35,172 nt of DNA from Anaerotignum lactatifermentans (GTDB taxonomy: Bacteria; Bacillota; Clostridia; Lachnospirales; Anaerotignaceae). The stretch is taken from NCBI RefSeq assembly GCF_016902535.1, contig NZ_JACSNY010000018.1:1-35172 (forward strand). The letters run 5' to 3'. The notes under the pieces are model-generated. The model had not been told where the DNA came from. It searched no databases and saw only the letters and a list, made by a program, of their open reading frames with translations. The position numbers and the translations under genes are program-made. Positions 1 through 7,565 of the stretch are shown here, piece after piece; position 1 is the stretch's first letter; the number at the start of each line of letters is the position of its first letter.

Positions 1-35
1 GCAGCTTTTTGTGGTGTATCTTTTTTTCTTGCCAT
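1..35 (-). CDS. Start of an insertion-sequence transposase (partial)
   Basis: Reading left on the minus strand, an ATG at 33-35 opens a frame beginning MARKKDTPQKA that runs off the window. A GGAGG ribosome binding site (complement of 44-48) lies 8 bases upstream. The basic, lysine-rich start resembles IS256-family transposases, and it sits just inside a sequence that abruptly ends dndD. Only 11 full codons are visible, so the family assignment is an inference; another transposase family is possible. Confidence 0.5.
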   Translation of the reverse strand, partial: MARKKDTPQKA

Positions 36-40
36 AAAAT

Positions 41-85
41 AAACCTCCAAACTGATAAGTTTATCTTACATCAGTTTGAAGGTTT
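41..85. repeat. 16-bp inverted repeat in the IS end
   Basis: Bases 41-56 and 70-85 are inverted copies matching at 15 of 16 positions, separated by 13 bases. The left arm contains the transposase ribosome binding site. A hairpin here in mRNA read in from dndD would hide that site, a common way for insertion sequences to limit translation from outside transcripts. The pairing is seen directly; the regulatory role is inferred. Confidence 0.6.
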
Positions 86-527
86 ACACAAACTTTGGGA
101 TACTCCCATCAAAGTCCTGTATTTGTTCTGTTGAAAGCAAATCACCGTCTTTATATACACACAAATTTTCTTTCAGAGCATTTCCGCTTAATGTCCACTC
201 TCGGTTAATTTCAAAGATGCTATTCGCATAACCATCTTCAATAAGAATTTGCAGGGCAATCCCAGCTGTAGCTGGAGATGTAGTCTTTACTTTATCATTA
301 ATAAGACGCTTAATTTTGCTAGTGTAAGTCTGACTGTTTTGTCGATAACCGTAGAGTTTATACCCATATAAACATAGACGAATTGAATCAAATAATGTTG
401 TCTTACCGGCACCGTTGCGTCCTCCGATTAGCACAATCTGTTTTTGTGGATCATTTGTTTGAAATAAAAAAGTGTGCTCCCCAGCAAAAGAGCCGATATT
501 GTTCAATGTTAGTTGTTTTATTTTCAT
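84..527 (-). pseudogene. dndD: dndD, N-terminal fragment interrupted by an IS
   Basis: DndD is the SMC/RecN-like ATPase of the phosphorothioate DNA modification complex. This fragment has the expected start (MKIKQLTLNNIGSF) and an intact Walker A motif, GGRNGAGKTT, near residues 35-44. It ends at residue 147, whereas family members are usually about 650 aa, so the coiled coil, signature and Walker B parts are missing. The last residues and stop codon come from the inserted element. The start codon overlaps the dndC stop as ATGA, showing translational coupling. The product cannot be a working ATPase. The rest of dndD and any dndE may lie on the far side of the insertion, outside the window. 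Confidence 0.85.
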
Positions 528-1890
528 GCTTCTCCCTCTGGCAAGCTATCTTGATGTAACCATTCTTGATTAATAATTCTGGTAACTTCTTTTTTGATAG
601 CGTTGCTTCGTGTATAATGCTTATTTTTGTCCACGGAGACAATGAGCTTTTCCATTAATTCAGGTTCTAAATTATATTTTTGTGCAACTCGTTCTATTTC
701 TCCAACAATTTCAGAATGATACATGGGAACTTTATATTGATCCCATGGGAGCCGCTCATCCATAACATCAAAATAGATGTCAACCAGATGGCGACGTTCT
801 AAATCACCATCAGCATCCCACATTTCATCGATTACTTTTAATTCGTCAATTGTAATAAGTTGCATTTCAGTTTCTTTCTGTAGTTCCAATAGTTCTTTCA
901 AGATTATTTGGCGGGCTTCTAATGTAAAGGGACCAAACCCGATTTCTCCATTAGATTTTGTATATACAGTTCCATTTCTCCTTTTTGTGTCTCGGAAATT
1001 TGGATCTTGGCGAATACTAACTAGCCGATTTCGAAAATCCCGAAGAGGTATTAGTTCTTCGGAACCTCTATTAATAAAGCTTTGAAGAGACTTATCTTCT
1101 TTAACTAATGTACAGCACCAGCATCCAAAGCGCGAGTTCCCTGTAATGGGTATTTTTTTTCGTCTATTTCTCCAAGTACGCTTTGTTCTTCACTGAGGTC
1201 TTCACCCTGATAGAGAGAAAACAGCTGTTTCATATTAGTTCCCCATGGACTAATACCATCATCTTTTAGGAGATACTCCCAAACCAAGCTGTTTTCGATT
1301 TCAGTTAATGGATTATAGACATAGGCATTATTGATATTATTATGTGGGTTCAATAGGTATCCCGCAATTTCCTTTTCTGTAATACTCCGTGATCGGGCAG
1401 CACTCTCAGCTTTGCGGACACCAAGCAAGATAATGATTTCTCCATTCGTTTTGATACAATCTTCAACAAATTTGTTCATTGGCTTTATTTTAAGACGCTC
1501 TGTACACCATCTAAAACCGGGTGGCTCTGGCGTAGGGTAGCCTAATCCGATAACTCTAGCCCAAAAAGTCTGATGAATATCAGGGTATATAATCTCTGTT
1601 TGAATATTGAGGTTTTGTTTTTTTGAGGCTTCAGAAATTTTCTTTGAAGATTCATGCATGTACTTCTTTACAATAGGATTTTCTACCATTGTATCTGAAG
1701 TAATTACATAGACTTTTTTGTTACGTTCATTTTCTGGAATTCTAGATACAGCTTGAAAAACCAATGAAACTAAAAGGGTAGAGTCTTTGCCTCCGCTATA
1801 TCCAATGAGCCATGGTCTATTGTCATGGCGATAGACCATCATCATCTCCTGAATGATGTCTTCAAAAACTTGGTAATCTGTGTTGCTCAT
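524..1890 (-). pseudogene. dndC: dndC, sulfurtransferase, frameshifted at an A8 tract
   Basis: DndC belongs to the PAPS-reductase/ATP-pyrophosphatase family and supplies ATP-dependent sulfur chemistry for DNA phosphorothioation. The 5' part (1105-1890) encodes 261 aa with the PP-loop SGGKDST near residue 31 and FRWCTERLK. The 3' part (to 524) lies in another frame and continues as SRFGCWCCTLVKEDKSLQ, which carries the cysteines expected to bind the iron-sulfur cluster. The switch falls at an eight-base homopolymer (T at 1153-1160, A on the coding strand). One extra A would give EIDEKKIPITGNSRFG and a protein of about 455 aa, normal for the family. Start overlaps the dndB stop (ATGA). Alternatives to a dead gene are transcriptional slippage on the A tract or a sequencing error. 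Confidence 0.9.
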
Positions 1891-2942
1891 AATAATTGTT
1901 TCTCCCTTGATGCTTCGTCATTGTCAATTTTCAGATTTAATAGTCGTTTTATTTGAATATAAGTTAGAAAAATACCTTTCTCATTGCGATTGATACGCCC
2001 TTTGTCTGTGATGGCTCGATTCTCCCAGCACTCCAAGTTGCTTCTGGACCAATCAATTTTTAATAATCCAGTTAAGATTTTATGAAAATCATATTCTGGG
2101 TGGGAGAAAAAGTAGTTTCCTAATTTACCAAACGCATGTAATGTAATTCCTCGGATGGAAATATAGGTTTCTCGTAAATCTTTTTTGCTGAGATCTCCCT
2201 TATCCATGTCATTCCAGTCTTTCATGTTTGCTACGATTGTAGCCCAAAAATCAACAAGAAACTTGGTCTCTTCTTCTATGTAGACTGGATTTTTTATGAT
2301 ACGTTTATTTACATCGTAAAACACATTTAACGTAAAAAGCTTAGCTGCATAATTTGCAAGGTTGTCTTTCTCTTTGTCTGTATATTTTCGCAGAAAGGGT
2401 ACTTGAGAAACAACTTGCTTTGTCATGATAGCCATAGGATCTTTTGAGTCATAAAGGGTGTTCAATGATTTGGAAGTATTAACAGCGTGTTTATTTAAGT
2501 CAGTAAACATTTGCTGACTTCTTACTAAACCTTTATCTCGATAGAGAACTACAGCAATTGTTTCATCCTTTAGACTTTCATCAAATTCAATAGCTTTTAA
2601 AATGGCAGCTTTTCTGTGTTGACCATCATTGATTAAAAAAGTAGCACTCACATCAATTTCCAGTTCTCCAATATTGCTTGAATCTTTTGTTGGCAAAAAA
2701 GTAACCTGTCCATCAACGGATGCGGCAAGTGCTGAAAAAACATATGAATCTCTGTTGTTAATGATATAGTCCCTAATCTCAGGGATTCTCTGCTCATTCA
2801 GTCTGCGCTGAGCTCGAAATTCAGGTAATACATCAGAGAATTCTTCTATAAAAATTTTTGAAAGTATACCAAGAGGAATCATACAGACGAAATATTCGCT
2901 ATTTGCCTGTATACCTCGCATGGCAGGGAATCTGTAGAACAT
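1887..2942 (-). CDS. dndB: DndB, DGQHR-domain protein of the Dnd system
   Basis: DndB is the regulatory member of dnd operons; in characterised systems it represses the operon or modulates phosphorothioation. The DGQHR signature is visible in INDGQHRKAAIL, followed by the usual segments around QMFTDLNKHAVNTSKSLN. I place the start at the ATG at 2940-2942 (MFYRFPAMRGIQ) because TTGGAGG precedes it by about 6 bases. A longer frame from a TTG at 3005 would begin inside the -35 box of the promoter and is unlikely. The product is 351 aa, a usual length. It is the first gene of a dndB-dndC-dndD transcript with ATGA overlaps at both junctions, and no internal damage is visible. Confidence 0.88.
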   Translation of the reverse strand: MFYRFPAMRGIQANSEYFVCMIPLGILSKIFIEEFSDVLPEFRAQRRLNEQRIPEIRDYIINNRDSYVFSALAASVDGQVTFLPTKDSSNIGELEIDVSATFLINDGQHRKAAILKAIEFDESLKDETIAVVLYRDKGLVRSQQMFTDLNKHAVNTSKSLNTLYDSKDPMAIMTKQVVSQVPFLRKYTDKEKDNLANYAAKLFTLNVFYDVNKRIIKNPVYIEEETKFLVDFWATIVANMKDWNDMDKGDLSKKDLRETYISIRGITLHAFGKLGNYFFSHPEYDFHKILTGLLKIDWSRSNLECWENRAITDKGRINRNEKGIFLTYIQIKRLLNLKIDNDEASREKQLL

Positions 2943-2956
2943 ATTTTCCTCCAAAT

Positions 2957-3005
2957 TATACTTAAGTATATACGTAAGTATAGCGTTCAGGTAGGTTTTA
3001 GTCAA
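2957..3005 (-). promoter_or_regulatory. dnd operon promoter with tandem palindromic operator
   Basis: On the minus strand a -35 box TTGACT (3000-3005) is followed after exactly 17 bases by a -10 box TATACT (2977-2982). Two 14-bp palindromic units, TATACGTAAGTATA at 2969-2982 and the perfect TATACTTAAGTATA at 2957-2970, overlap by 2 bases with a 12-base period and cover the -10 box and start site. This layout fits repressor binding. DndB autoregulation is the natural candidate but is inferred. Confidence 0.75.
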
Positions 3006-3025
3006 TACTCAGTCATCAGTCGTTG

Positions 3026-3072
3026 AAACAGAAGTGGAGAAACATCAATTTAATGTTTCTCCACTTCTGTTT
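3026..3072 (-). terminator. Perfect 20-bp hairpin between the nuclease gene and dndB
   Basis: Bases 3026-3045 and 3053-3072 are perfect inverted complements with a 7-base loop. It lies just downstream of the minus-strand nuclease gene and upstream of the dndB promoter, so it probably ends nuclease transcription and insulates dndB. No U tract follows on the minus strand; on the plus strand four T residues straddle the stem end. Confidence 0.6.
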
Positions 3073-3090
3073 TCAAATATATCAAATATA

Positions 3091-3909
3091 TTAGAGATTA
3101 AAATAATCTGTGTCTATTTTATAAATTTTTATGCTCTGAGCTGGAAGCACACCTACTTCATACCGGACGAGAAGATCCGCCAAAAATTCGCCATCAATCA
3201 GCTTAATATTTTTCTGCTGTTGCTTATTCATAAATTGTATAGCGTCTTTTGTGAACTCCGATGTTGTGATAAATACACCTTTTTGGATATGTTCCATGGC
3301 TCCGATAAATGATTGTAATTCATTTCGACTAATCTTATTTTTAGGGGAATATCGCTTGGCTTGAATATAAATCAAGTCTAAACCTAACTTATCTTCACTG
3401 ATAATACCATCGATACCGCCATCATGTGGTCGCCCAGTTACGACACCCGCTTGTTTACCATAGCCATACCCCATTTTAAGAAGCAGATCTAGAACTAGGT
3501 GCTCAAAAAAATCTGGAGAGTTACTCAAAATGCTATCTAAAACTTGCTGTTTTATGGAAGTAAGATGTTCTTCTAATGCTGCACCTATACGCTCTTCCGG
3601 CAGTTCCTCAGTAACATTCTTTGTAGTTTTAGAAGACTGCTCTTTTTCTTGAGGAATGGATTCGTCATATAGAGCAAATTTATTTTTGTTTCCACAGTGC
3701 CCAACTATCCTAAATACTTTAACTGGATATGCTGTAGGAAAGTCAAGTCCCACACATCTTCTACGGATTTGGTTGTTTACTACCTCCAGCGGATTTTTAG
3801 CGCCAAAGCAATAAAGTTTTTGCTTCACGATTTCATCATAAATTTCCTTAGATGTTAGTCCGTCAGGTGCTTGATATAGTACTGTTTTTATTGCTTCAAC
3901 GATAGTCAT
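3091..3909 (-). CDS. Mrr-family restriction endonuclease with HARE-HTH domain
   Basis: The C-terminal half is an Mrr_cat PD-(D/E)xK nuclease domain: GGIDGII followed by DLIYIQAKRY supplies the catalytic aspartate and Q-x-K pair, and a helix-rich segment (ELQSFIGAMEHIQKGVFITTSEFTKDA in two parts) closes the fold. Residues about 1-70 (MTIVEAIKTVLYQAPDGLTS) look like a HARE-HTH winged helix, a DNA-sensing module often joined to restriction nucleases. I use the ATG at 3907-3909, 8 bases after AGGAG; a TTG two codons upstream is too close to that site. The product is 272 aa. It lies beside dndBCD but has its own transcription, so it may be the restriction partner that reads phosphorothioate status; Mrr nucleases that sense methylation are the alternative. 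Confidence 0.82.
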   Translation of the reverse strand: MTIVEAIKTVLYQAPDGLTSKEIYDEIVKQKLYCFGAKNPLEVVNNQIRRRCVGLDFPTAYPVKVFRIVGHCGNKNKFALYDESIPQEKEQSSKTTKNVTEELPEERIGAALEEHLTSIKQQVLDSILSNSPDFFEHLVLDLLLKMGYGYGKQAGVVTGRPHDGGIDGIISEDKLGLDLIYIQAKRYSPKNKISRNELQSFIGAMEHIQKGVFITTSEFTKDAIQFMNKQQQKNIKLIDGEFLADLLVRYEVGVLPAQSIKIYKIDTDYFNL

Positions 3910-3947
3910 ATCCAACTCTCCTGTATATGTAAAAAATGTCTTAGTTT

Positions 3948-3977
3948 TATGTAATCAGTTTACACCATTCTATTCAA
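3948..3977 (-). promoter_or_regulatory. Possible promoter of the Mrr-type nuclease gene
   Basis: On the minus strand TTGAAT (3972-3977) and TACATA (3948-3953) are separated by 18 bases and lie about 40 bases before the ATG. The match to sigma-A consensus is moderate and the region is AT-rich, so this is tentative. Confidence 0.35.
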
Positions 3978-4447
3978 GAATTCAATCTTCCAATATGCTT
4001 TGTTTAAGTTGAACATCTTAGAGTAACAATTCATAATAGGATGCAACCGTGTAACATATTGTTTGCAGCAGTTTCATGCAATTATTCCATTTTGTGGTAT
4101 GGCTCATCTAGAATCAACCACTTATTTAAGAACTTTTGTGAAGAGTGGAGCATGTTTCTAACACGCATCGTTTTGGATAAACCAGAATTTTCCGGTTTAG
4201 GGTTAAATTATGATTGATATCAAGAAAGGTCATGATATTCTTAATATTACTTAAAGTCTATAGAATGTCATTAATTTTGGTTCAAGTTATTCTTGTCCAA
4301 AGATTTGCCTTTTGGTATTATCTTGTTATTTTTTAGAAAGCTATCTAACATTTTTGGATGGAGTACTGTAAAATAAGTCAATTATACATCTATTGGGGAG
4401 TTCGTAGGGGAGTTTATATATGTAATATTTTTATAACTAAGTTCATA
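3978..4447. other. AT-rich stretch without a recognisable gene
   Basis: No frame here has a ribosome binding site plus convincing protein sequence. A minus-strand frame around 4060-4190 reads KFLNKWLILDEPYHKME before a stop and could be a gene fragment, and a plus-strand frame of 58 codons starts near 4040. Neither resembles a family I know. The stretch is best described as decayed sequence between two accessory genes. Confidence 0.4.
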
Positions 4448-5113
4448 TTAGTTATCTATAATTATATATGTTCCATCATTCCACATTTCTAATATAGAAT
4501 TGGCGGTGCTTTCAAATAAATCTTGATTATAATTAAGAGAAAAGTAGGTTATTGGACTTTTTTCTGCAGTTACTCCATACTGATAAAGCATAACTTGAAT
4601 GATTGCATGTACAGGAAATTGCATAGTTACAAGATCTTGCTCTATATCAATGCCAATATATGATGCAGAGAAGAAGGAATTGAATTCTTTTATTTCAACT
4701 TGATTGGAAAATTTTGATTTAAGGTTTTTTAGTGTATTTAGCGATTTTTCTCTTACCTGTTTATAATATTGTTTGTCAAACTCGTTATTGGCATTAATGT
4801 ACTGCTCTAATTCATAAAATTGCTTTTTTGTTTGTAAAAGGAACCGTATAGATAGGCTTTTTTTTAAATATTTCTCAATATGCTTTTCATATTTTTCTAA
4901 AAATTGATCACCAACGGCAGCAACAATATATATGCTATTCTTAGCTGTTCTCATTATTTTGTGAGCATCGTGCCTGTTATCTGAATATGTGCGAAACAAA
5001 GGGCTAAGATTGGTTTTAAAAATTTTACTAATGTAACCGGCAGCAATAAATGCGCCTAATGCAGAACTTATTATTGCAGCAACCGCTTGTATAATAGATG
5101 GGATATATTCCAT
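4448..5113 (-). CDS. Membrane-anchored protein with a PLD-like fold, function unknown
   Basis: The 221-aa product starts at an ATG 8 bases after AGGAGG. Residues about 5-30 form one hydrophobic segment (IIQAVAAIISSALGAFIAAGYI), leaving a cytoplasmic domain. That domain has alternating strands and helices (SIYIVAAVGDQF, then SIRFLLQ, then SYIGIDI) suggesting a phospholipase-D-like fold without the HxK catalytic motif. I do not recognise a named family. It stands alone next to the Dnd genes in AT-rich sequence, the setting of many membrane-bound defence effectors or sensors, but this is only context. No partner gene such as a nucleotide cyclase is seen. Confidence 0.7.
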   Translation of the reverse strand: MEYIPSIIQAVAAIISSALGAFIAAGYISKIFKTNLSPLFRTYSDNRHDAHKIMRTAKNSIYIVAAVGDQFLEKYEKHIEKYLKKSLSIRFLLQTKKQFYELEQYINANNEFDKQYYKQVREKSLNTLKNLKSKFSNQVEIKEFNSFFSASYIGIDIEQDLVTMQFPVHAIIQVMLYQYGVTAEKSPITYFSLNYNQDLFESTANSILEMWNDGTYIIIDN

Positions 5114-5262
5114 TGTCTCGTCCTCCTAAAATAATTTTAATTTGAACTAAAATAGTGTACATAATATTGATTTGTATATTTCATTTCTGAATATTAAGTG
5201 GTGTTTTTATCATTCAGATAAAAAGTTATTCGCTATATTGTGATAACACTTGAATAGGAAAG

Positions 5263-5292
5263 GGGAAACTCCTAAAATAAAGGGGTTCTCCC
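5263..5292 (-). terminator. Probable terminator downstream of the 133-aa gene
   Basis: Bases 5263-5273 and 5282-5292 can pair over 11 positions with one mismatch and an 8-base loop. It follows the minus-strand gene ending at 5369. T-rich sequence lies on both sides, so it may act in both directions. Confidence 0.5.
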
Positions 5293-5368
5293 TTATTTTC
5301 TGTCAGCTAGTACGTAAGAAATGATAGCACAAGGACATATCATACTCAAATTTTCTGCACCAACAGTA

Positions 5369-5770
5369 TCACTCAGATTCCTGTTCCAACGCTTGCAAAG
5401 AATCAACGATATTTTTCAACGCCTTTTCCGCTGTGTGCTGTTTAATCAGTCCTTCTTTGGCATAGGCAGCAAGGTAGAGTGTCTGATTTTCCATCATTGC
5501 CACAACAAGGGCAGGATTCATATTTGCAAATCCAGAACCGACAACAGCAGTACATACCTGATTTTCCTCATTAAATTGCAGTATATTTCCGATGGCATTC
5601 AGCAGTTGACTAACCAGCAGAAAATCTCCATTTTCAATATTCATATGAACTGCTTCGGTAGGCAATTTAGAATGGACTTTTCGGAGCAAAAAGCTGTTTC
5701 CGCCAACAAGGTTTGCGCAGTCGGATAATGCGTCACACAATATGGTATTAATTTTTTCCTTTGCATCCAT
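5369..5770 (-). CDS. Hypothetical protein, 133 aa
   Basis: I place the start at the ATG at 5768-5770 (MDAKEKINTIL), since GAGGTG six bases upstream is a good ribosome binding site; reading that GTG as the start would put it inside the binding site. The protein is soluble, mixed helix and strand, with a glycine-containing middle (AVVGSGFANMNPALVVAMMENQ in two parts) and a helical, charged C-terminus. I do not recognise it. It lies between an HTH protein typical of conjugative elements and an orphan membrane protein, so it is probably part of the same accessory island. Confidence 0.6.
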   Translation of the reverse strand: MDAKEKINTILCDALSDCANLVGGNSFLLRKVHSKLPTEAVHMNIENGDFLLVSQLLNAIGNILQFNEENQVCTAVVGSGFANMNPALVVAMMENQTLYLAAYAKEGLIKQHTAEKALKNIVDSLQALEQESE

Positions 5771-5995
5771 GGGATTCACCTCGTTATTTTCATAGGGCAG
5801 TATCTATGAAAAGTATATCATTGCAGGGAATGACCGTCCATATATTCGAATTGAAAATATGTCTTTCTGGTTTCTTCAAGTCCTCACTAGGGTGTATTGG
5901 TTTCACCACCTTGTTTCCCACATTCACCTCTCTTGTTTCGTCCATTCACCCAAACTATAGTTAAAGAACTATACCCATGTATCTATCTCTATCTA

Positions 5996-6658
5996 TCATA
6001 TCTTGGGTGGAACTGCTGTTGCCAAAAGCAGCTGTTCGTTCCGTAGATATTCCAGAAACATGGTTTTCAAATAAGCCTTCATATTTTTCACTCCAGAATA
6101 ATTCCGACCAGCTGTATAGTGCAAAAATCCGATAATATCCAGACTGCTGATTTTGTTCAGCAGTTTTCTGTCTTCAGGGAAAGAAGTATCATAAAGCTCT
6201 GGGATACACTGGCAAAGAAAATCCACCATATATAGCTGATCCGGCATATGTTTCGCAAAGTAATCATATTCAATTCTATTTTTAACATCTTCCAACCGTT
6301 CTGCATAACCCCAATACGATTCGTCATCAGAAAGAGATTCCGATTCCTCCGATGGAGAAGGGGATTCCGGTTTTCTGTGGCTAGGGTAAAGGTGTTGTTT
6401 TTCTGGTGACAGGACAAGAAAATACAAATTACTCCGATGTCCGCCTTTCTTTGTCCGTTGTTCTATTTTCTGCATCCAGCCTTTTTCACACAGCGAAGCG
6501 ACACACTGTATAGCGGTCTTTTTGGAACAGCCAACTTTCTCTGCTATGGTGTTATAAGAAGGGTAGCAGGAGCGGGTATTGTTATCAGAAAAGGCGCATA
6601 AAACGCAGTAAACCAATTTTTCAAGGGCAGTCAATTCTGGGGAAAAGAGGACATCCAA
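5996..6658 (-). CDS. HTH_36-type protein of a mobile element, possible 5' frameshift
   Basis: Residues about 5-70 form a winged helix of the HTH_36 type (LTALEKLVYCVLCAFSDN, then YNTIAEKVGCSKKTAIQCVASL), as in replication-initiator-like proteins of integrative conjugative elements and plasmids. The C-terminal 130 residues are polar and uncharacterised. The only in-frame start is a TTG at 6656-6658 with no ribosome binding site. A strong GGAGG with an ATG seven bases later lies just upstream (ATG at complement 6674-6676), but in the +1 frame, where it encodes only MKLTRPFGCPLFPRIDCP. Removing one base in the TTTTGG run would join them as MKLTRPFDVLFSPELT. The gene is therefore probably frameshifted, or weakly expressed from TTG. 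Confidence 0.72.
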   Translation of the reverse strand: MDVLFSPELTALEKLVYCVLCAFSDNNTRSCYPSYNTIAEKVGCSKKTAIQCVASLCEKGWMQKIEQRTKKGGHRSNLYFLVLSPEKQHLYPSHRKPESPSPSEESESLSDDESYWGYAERLEDVKNRIEYDYFAKHMPDQLYMVDFLCQCIPELYDTSFPEDRKLLNKISSLDIIGFLHYTAGRNYSGVKNMKAYLKTMFLEYLRNEQLLLATAVPPKI

Positions 6659-6702
6659 AAGGTCGTGTTAATTTCATAAACATTCCTCCAGACAGAATAA
6701 GA

Positions 6703-6736
6703 CCACACAGAGAGAAATTTTCCTCTTTCTGTGTGG
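6703..6736 (-). terminator. Terminator-like hairpin upstream of the HTH gene
   Basis: CCACACAGA (6703-6711) pairs perfectly with TCTGTGTGG (6728-6736), and the stem can extend inward. On the plus strand CCTTTT follows; on the minus strand TCTTATTCT follows. It lies upstream of the HTH gene and probably ended a minus-strand gene that is no longer present. Confidence 0.55.
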
Positions 6737-6865
6737 CCTTTTGACCTAAGACAGATGATAATGACACTGATATTTGCTAACAAAATGCTAACAAACCAAC
6801 ACAAAACCTGCTTTTTTCTCTGGCTGGACAAAAGCCTGAATTTTTCTTGCTTTCTGCTATGAAAC

Positions 6866-6927
6866 CCAGTGTTTTCAAGGCTTTGCGTCATCACTTGTTA
6901 ACACAAACAAGAACTAAAAAACACTGG
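6866..6927. repeat. Nested inverted repeats, possible origin or attachment region
   Basis: CCAGTGTTTT at 6866-6875 is the exact inverse complement of 6918-6927. Inside this lies a second pair, CTTGTT (6894-6899) and AACAAG (6906-6911). A direct repeat, TGCTAACAAA, occurs twice near 6774-6795. Nested palindromes next to a replication-type HTH gene are typical of transfer or replication origins and of recombinase arm sites; the role is inferred. Confidence 0.35.
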
Positions 6928-6979
6928 AAAACCTTCACCCCAAAAGACTCGAAATCTTTCGGGATTTCTTTCTTAAAAT

Positions 6980-7141
6980 ATGATTTTAAATAATGCGGAT
7001 ATGTCTATGGATGTTGTCGCTGGGGACTGCTTTGTTTCCGTAATCCCGGAGGGAGACTACGAGGTTGTCTATACACTATGGCAGACGCAGAATTTTACTT
7101 TGATCTCAATAATCCGGATTAAAGTTTTTTGTACTAGGTAA
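6980..7141 (+). pseudogene. Short frame, possible gene remnant
   Basis: A 53-codon frame reads MILNNADMSMDVVAGD and continues with VSVIPEGDYEVVYTLWQTQ. Its composition is more like coding sequence than its surroundings, but it has no ribosome binding site and I do not recognise the protein. It may be the remnant of a core gene cut by insertion of the island, or chance. Confidence 0.25.
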
Positions 7142-7377
7142 TGTTGCAATTCGTGTATGTTTTTTCAACAATGCGGGAAAATAACAGGGAATTTGGTATG
7201 GAAAAATATAGAAACACAGATGATGCACTGGAATAAATACATAAATGAATTCGCTTTGAAAAGAGTGAATTTGTTCTGTTTTGTGATGGTATGCTATCTT
7301 TAGGAGGGCATATACTGTTTTTTTCTGCAAACAAATCGTGATTTGTGAATGAAATAAGGCGATATAGCCAAAAAGAA

Positions 7378-7408
7378 TTGACTTTTTTCTCCGCTACGTT
7401 ACTATAAA
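7378..7408 (+). promoter_or_regulatory. Probable promoter of the diguanylate cyclase gene
   Basis: TTGACT at 7378-7383 is followed by ACTATA at 7401-7406 (17-base spacing) or TATAAA at 7403-7408 (19-base spacing). It lies about 160 bases before the start codon, leaving a long leader. Confidence 0.5.
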
Positions 7409-7565
7409 AAAGTAGATAAAGTAAATTTATTTCAAATAATAAAATCTCACACATCAAAACATAAAGGCTCTTTTAACGCAAAAAATGGTAAGTTTGAGGG
7501 GGGTATGGTATTTTAAAATCCTCAAATTTTGAAATATCATGGAAGCTTTAAGGGGTGGTTTGCCT

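Larger units (their letters stand above)
1..92 (-). mobile_element. End of an insertion sequence inserted in dndD
   Basis: The dndD frame stops at 84-86 inside non-dnd sequence that leads directly to a ribosome binding site and a transposase-like start codon. The outer end is probably around 84-107, where dndD similarity is lost; I cannot place it exactly because the other end and the target duplication lie outside the window. The sequence near the end, read on the minus strand as GTTTGTGTAAACC, looks like a transposon terminus. Confidence 0.55.
6659..7565. other. Boundary region between accessory island and core genes
   Basis: This 0.9-kb stretch has no convincing gene. It holds the hairpin at 6703-6736, the nested repeats at 6866-6927, a 53-codon frame at 6980-7141 and the cyclase promoter near 7378. 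A small stem, TTTGAGG with CCTCAAA, occurs at about 7493-7536, just before the cyclase gene. Base composition changes across it, from AT-rich on the left to more balanced coding sequence on the right. No tRNA or duplicated attachment site could be seen. Confidence 0.45.

Noticed and set aside
4040-4216. 58-codon plus-strand frame and a minus-strand fragment with ILDEPYHKME
   Set aside because: No ribosome binding site or recognisable family, and a stop interrupts the minus-strand reading; kept only as possible decay.
5980-5998. ATCTATCTCTATCTATC short repeat suggesting a CRISPR or phase-variable tract
   Set aside because: Too short and irregular for either, and it lies just after a stop codon rather than in a gene.
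1-7000. CRISPR arrays, tRNA genes or an integrase in the island
   Set aside because: No repeat-spacer pattern, cloverleaf or recombinase motif was seen on either strand.
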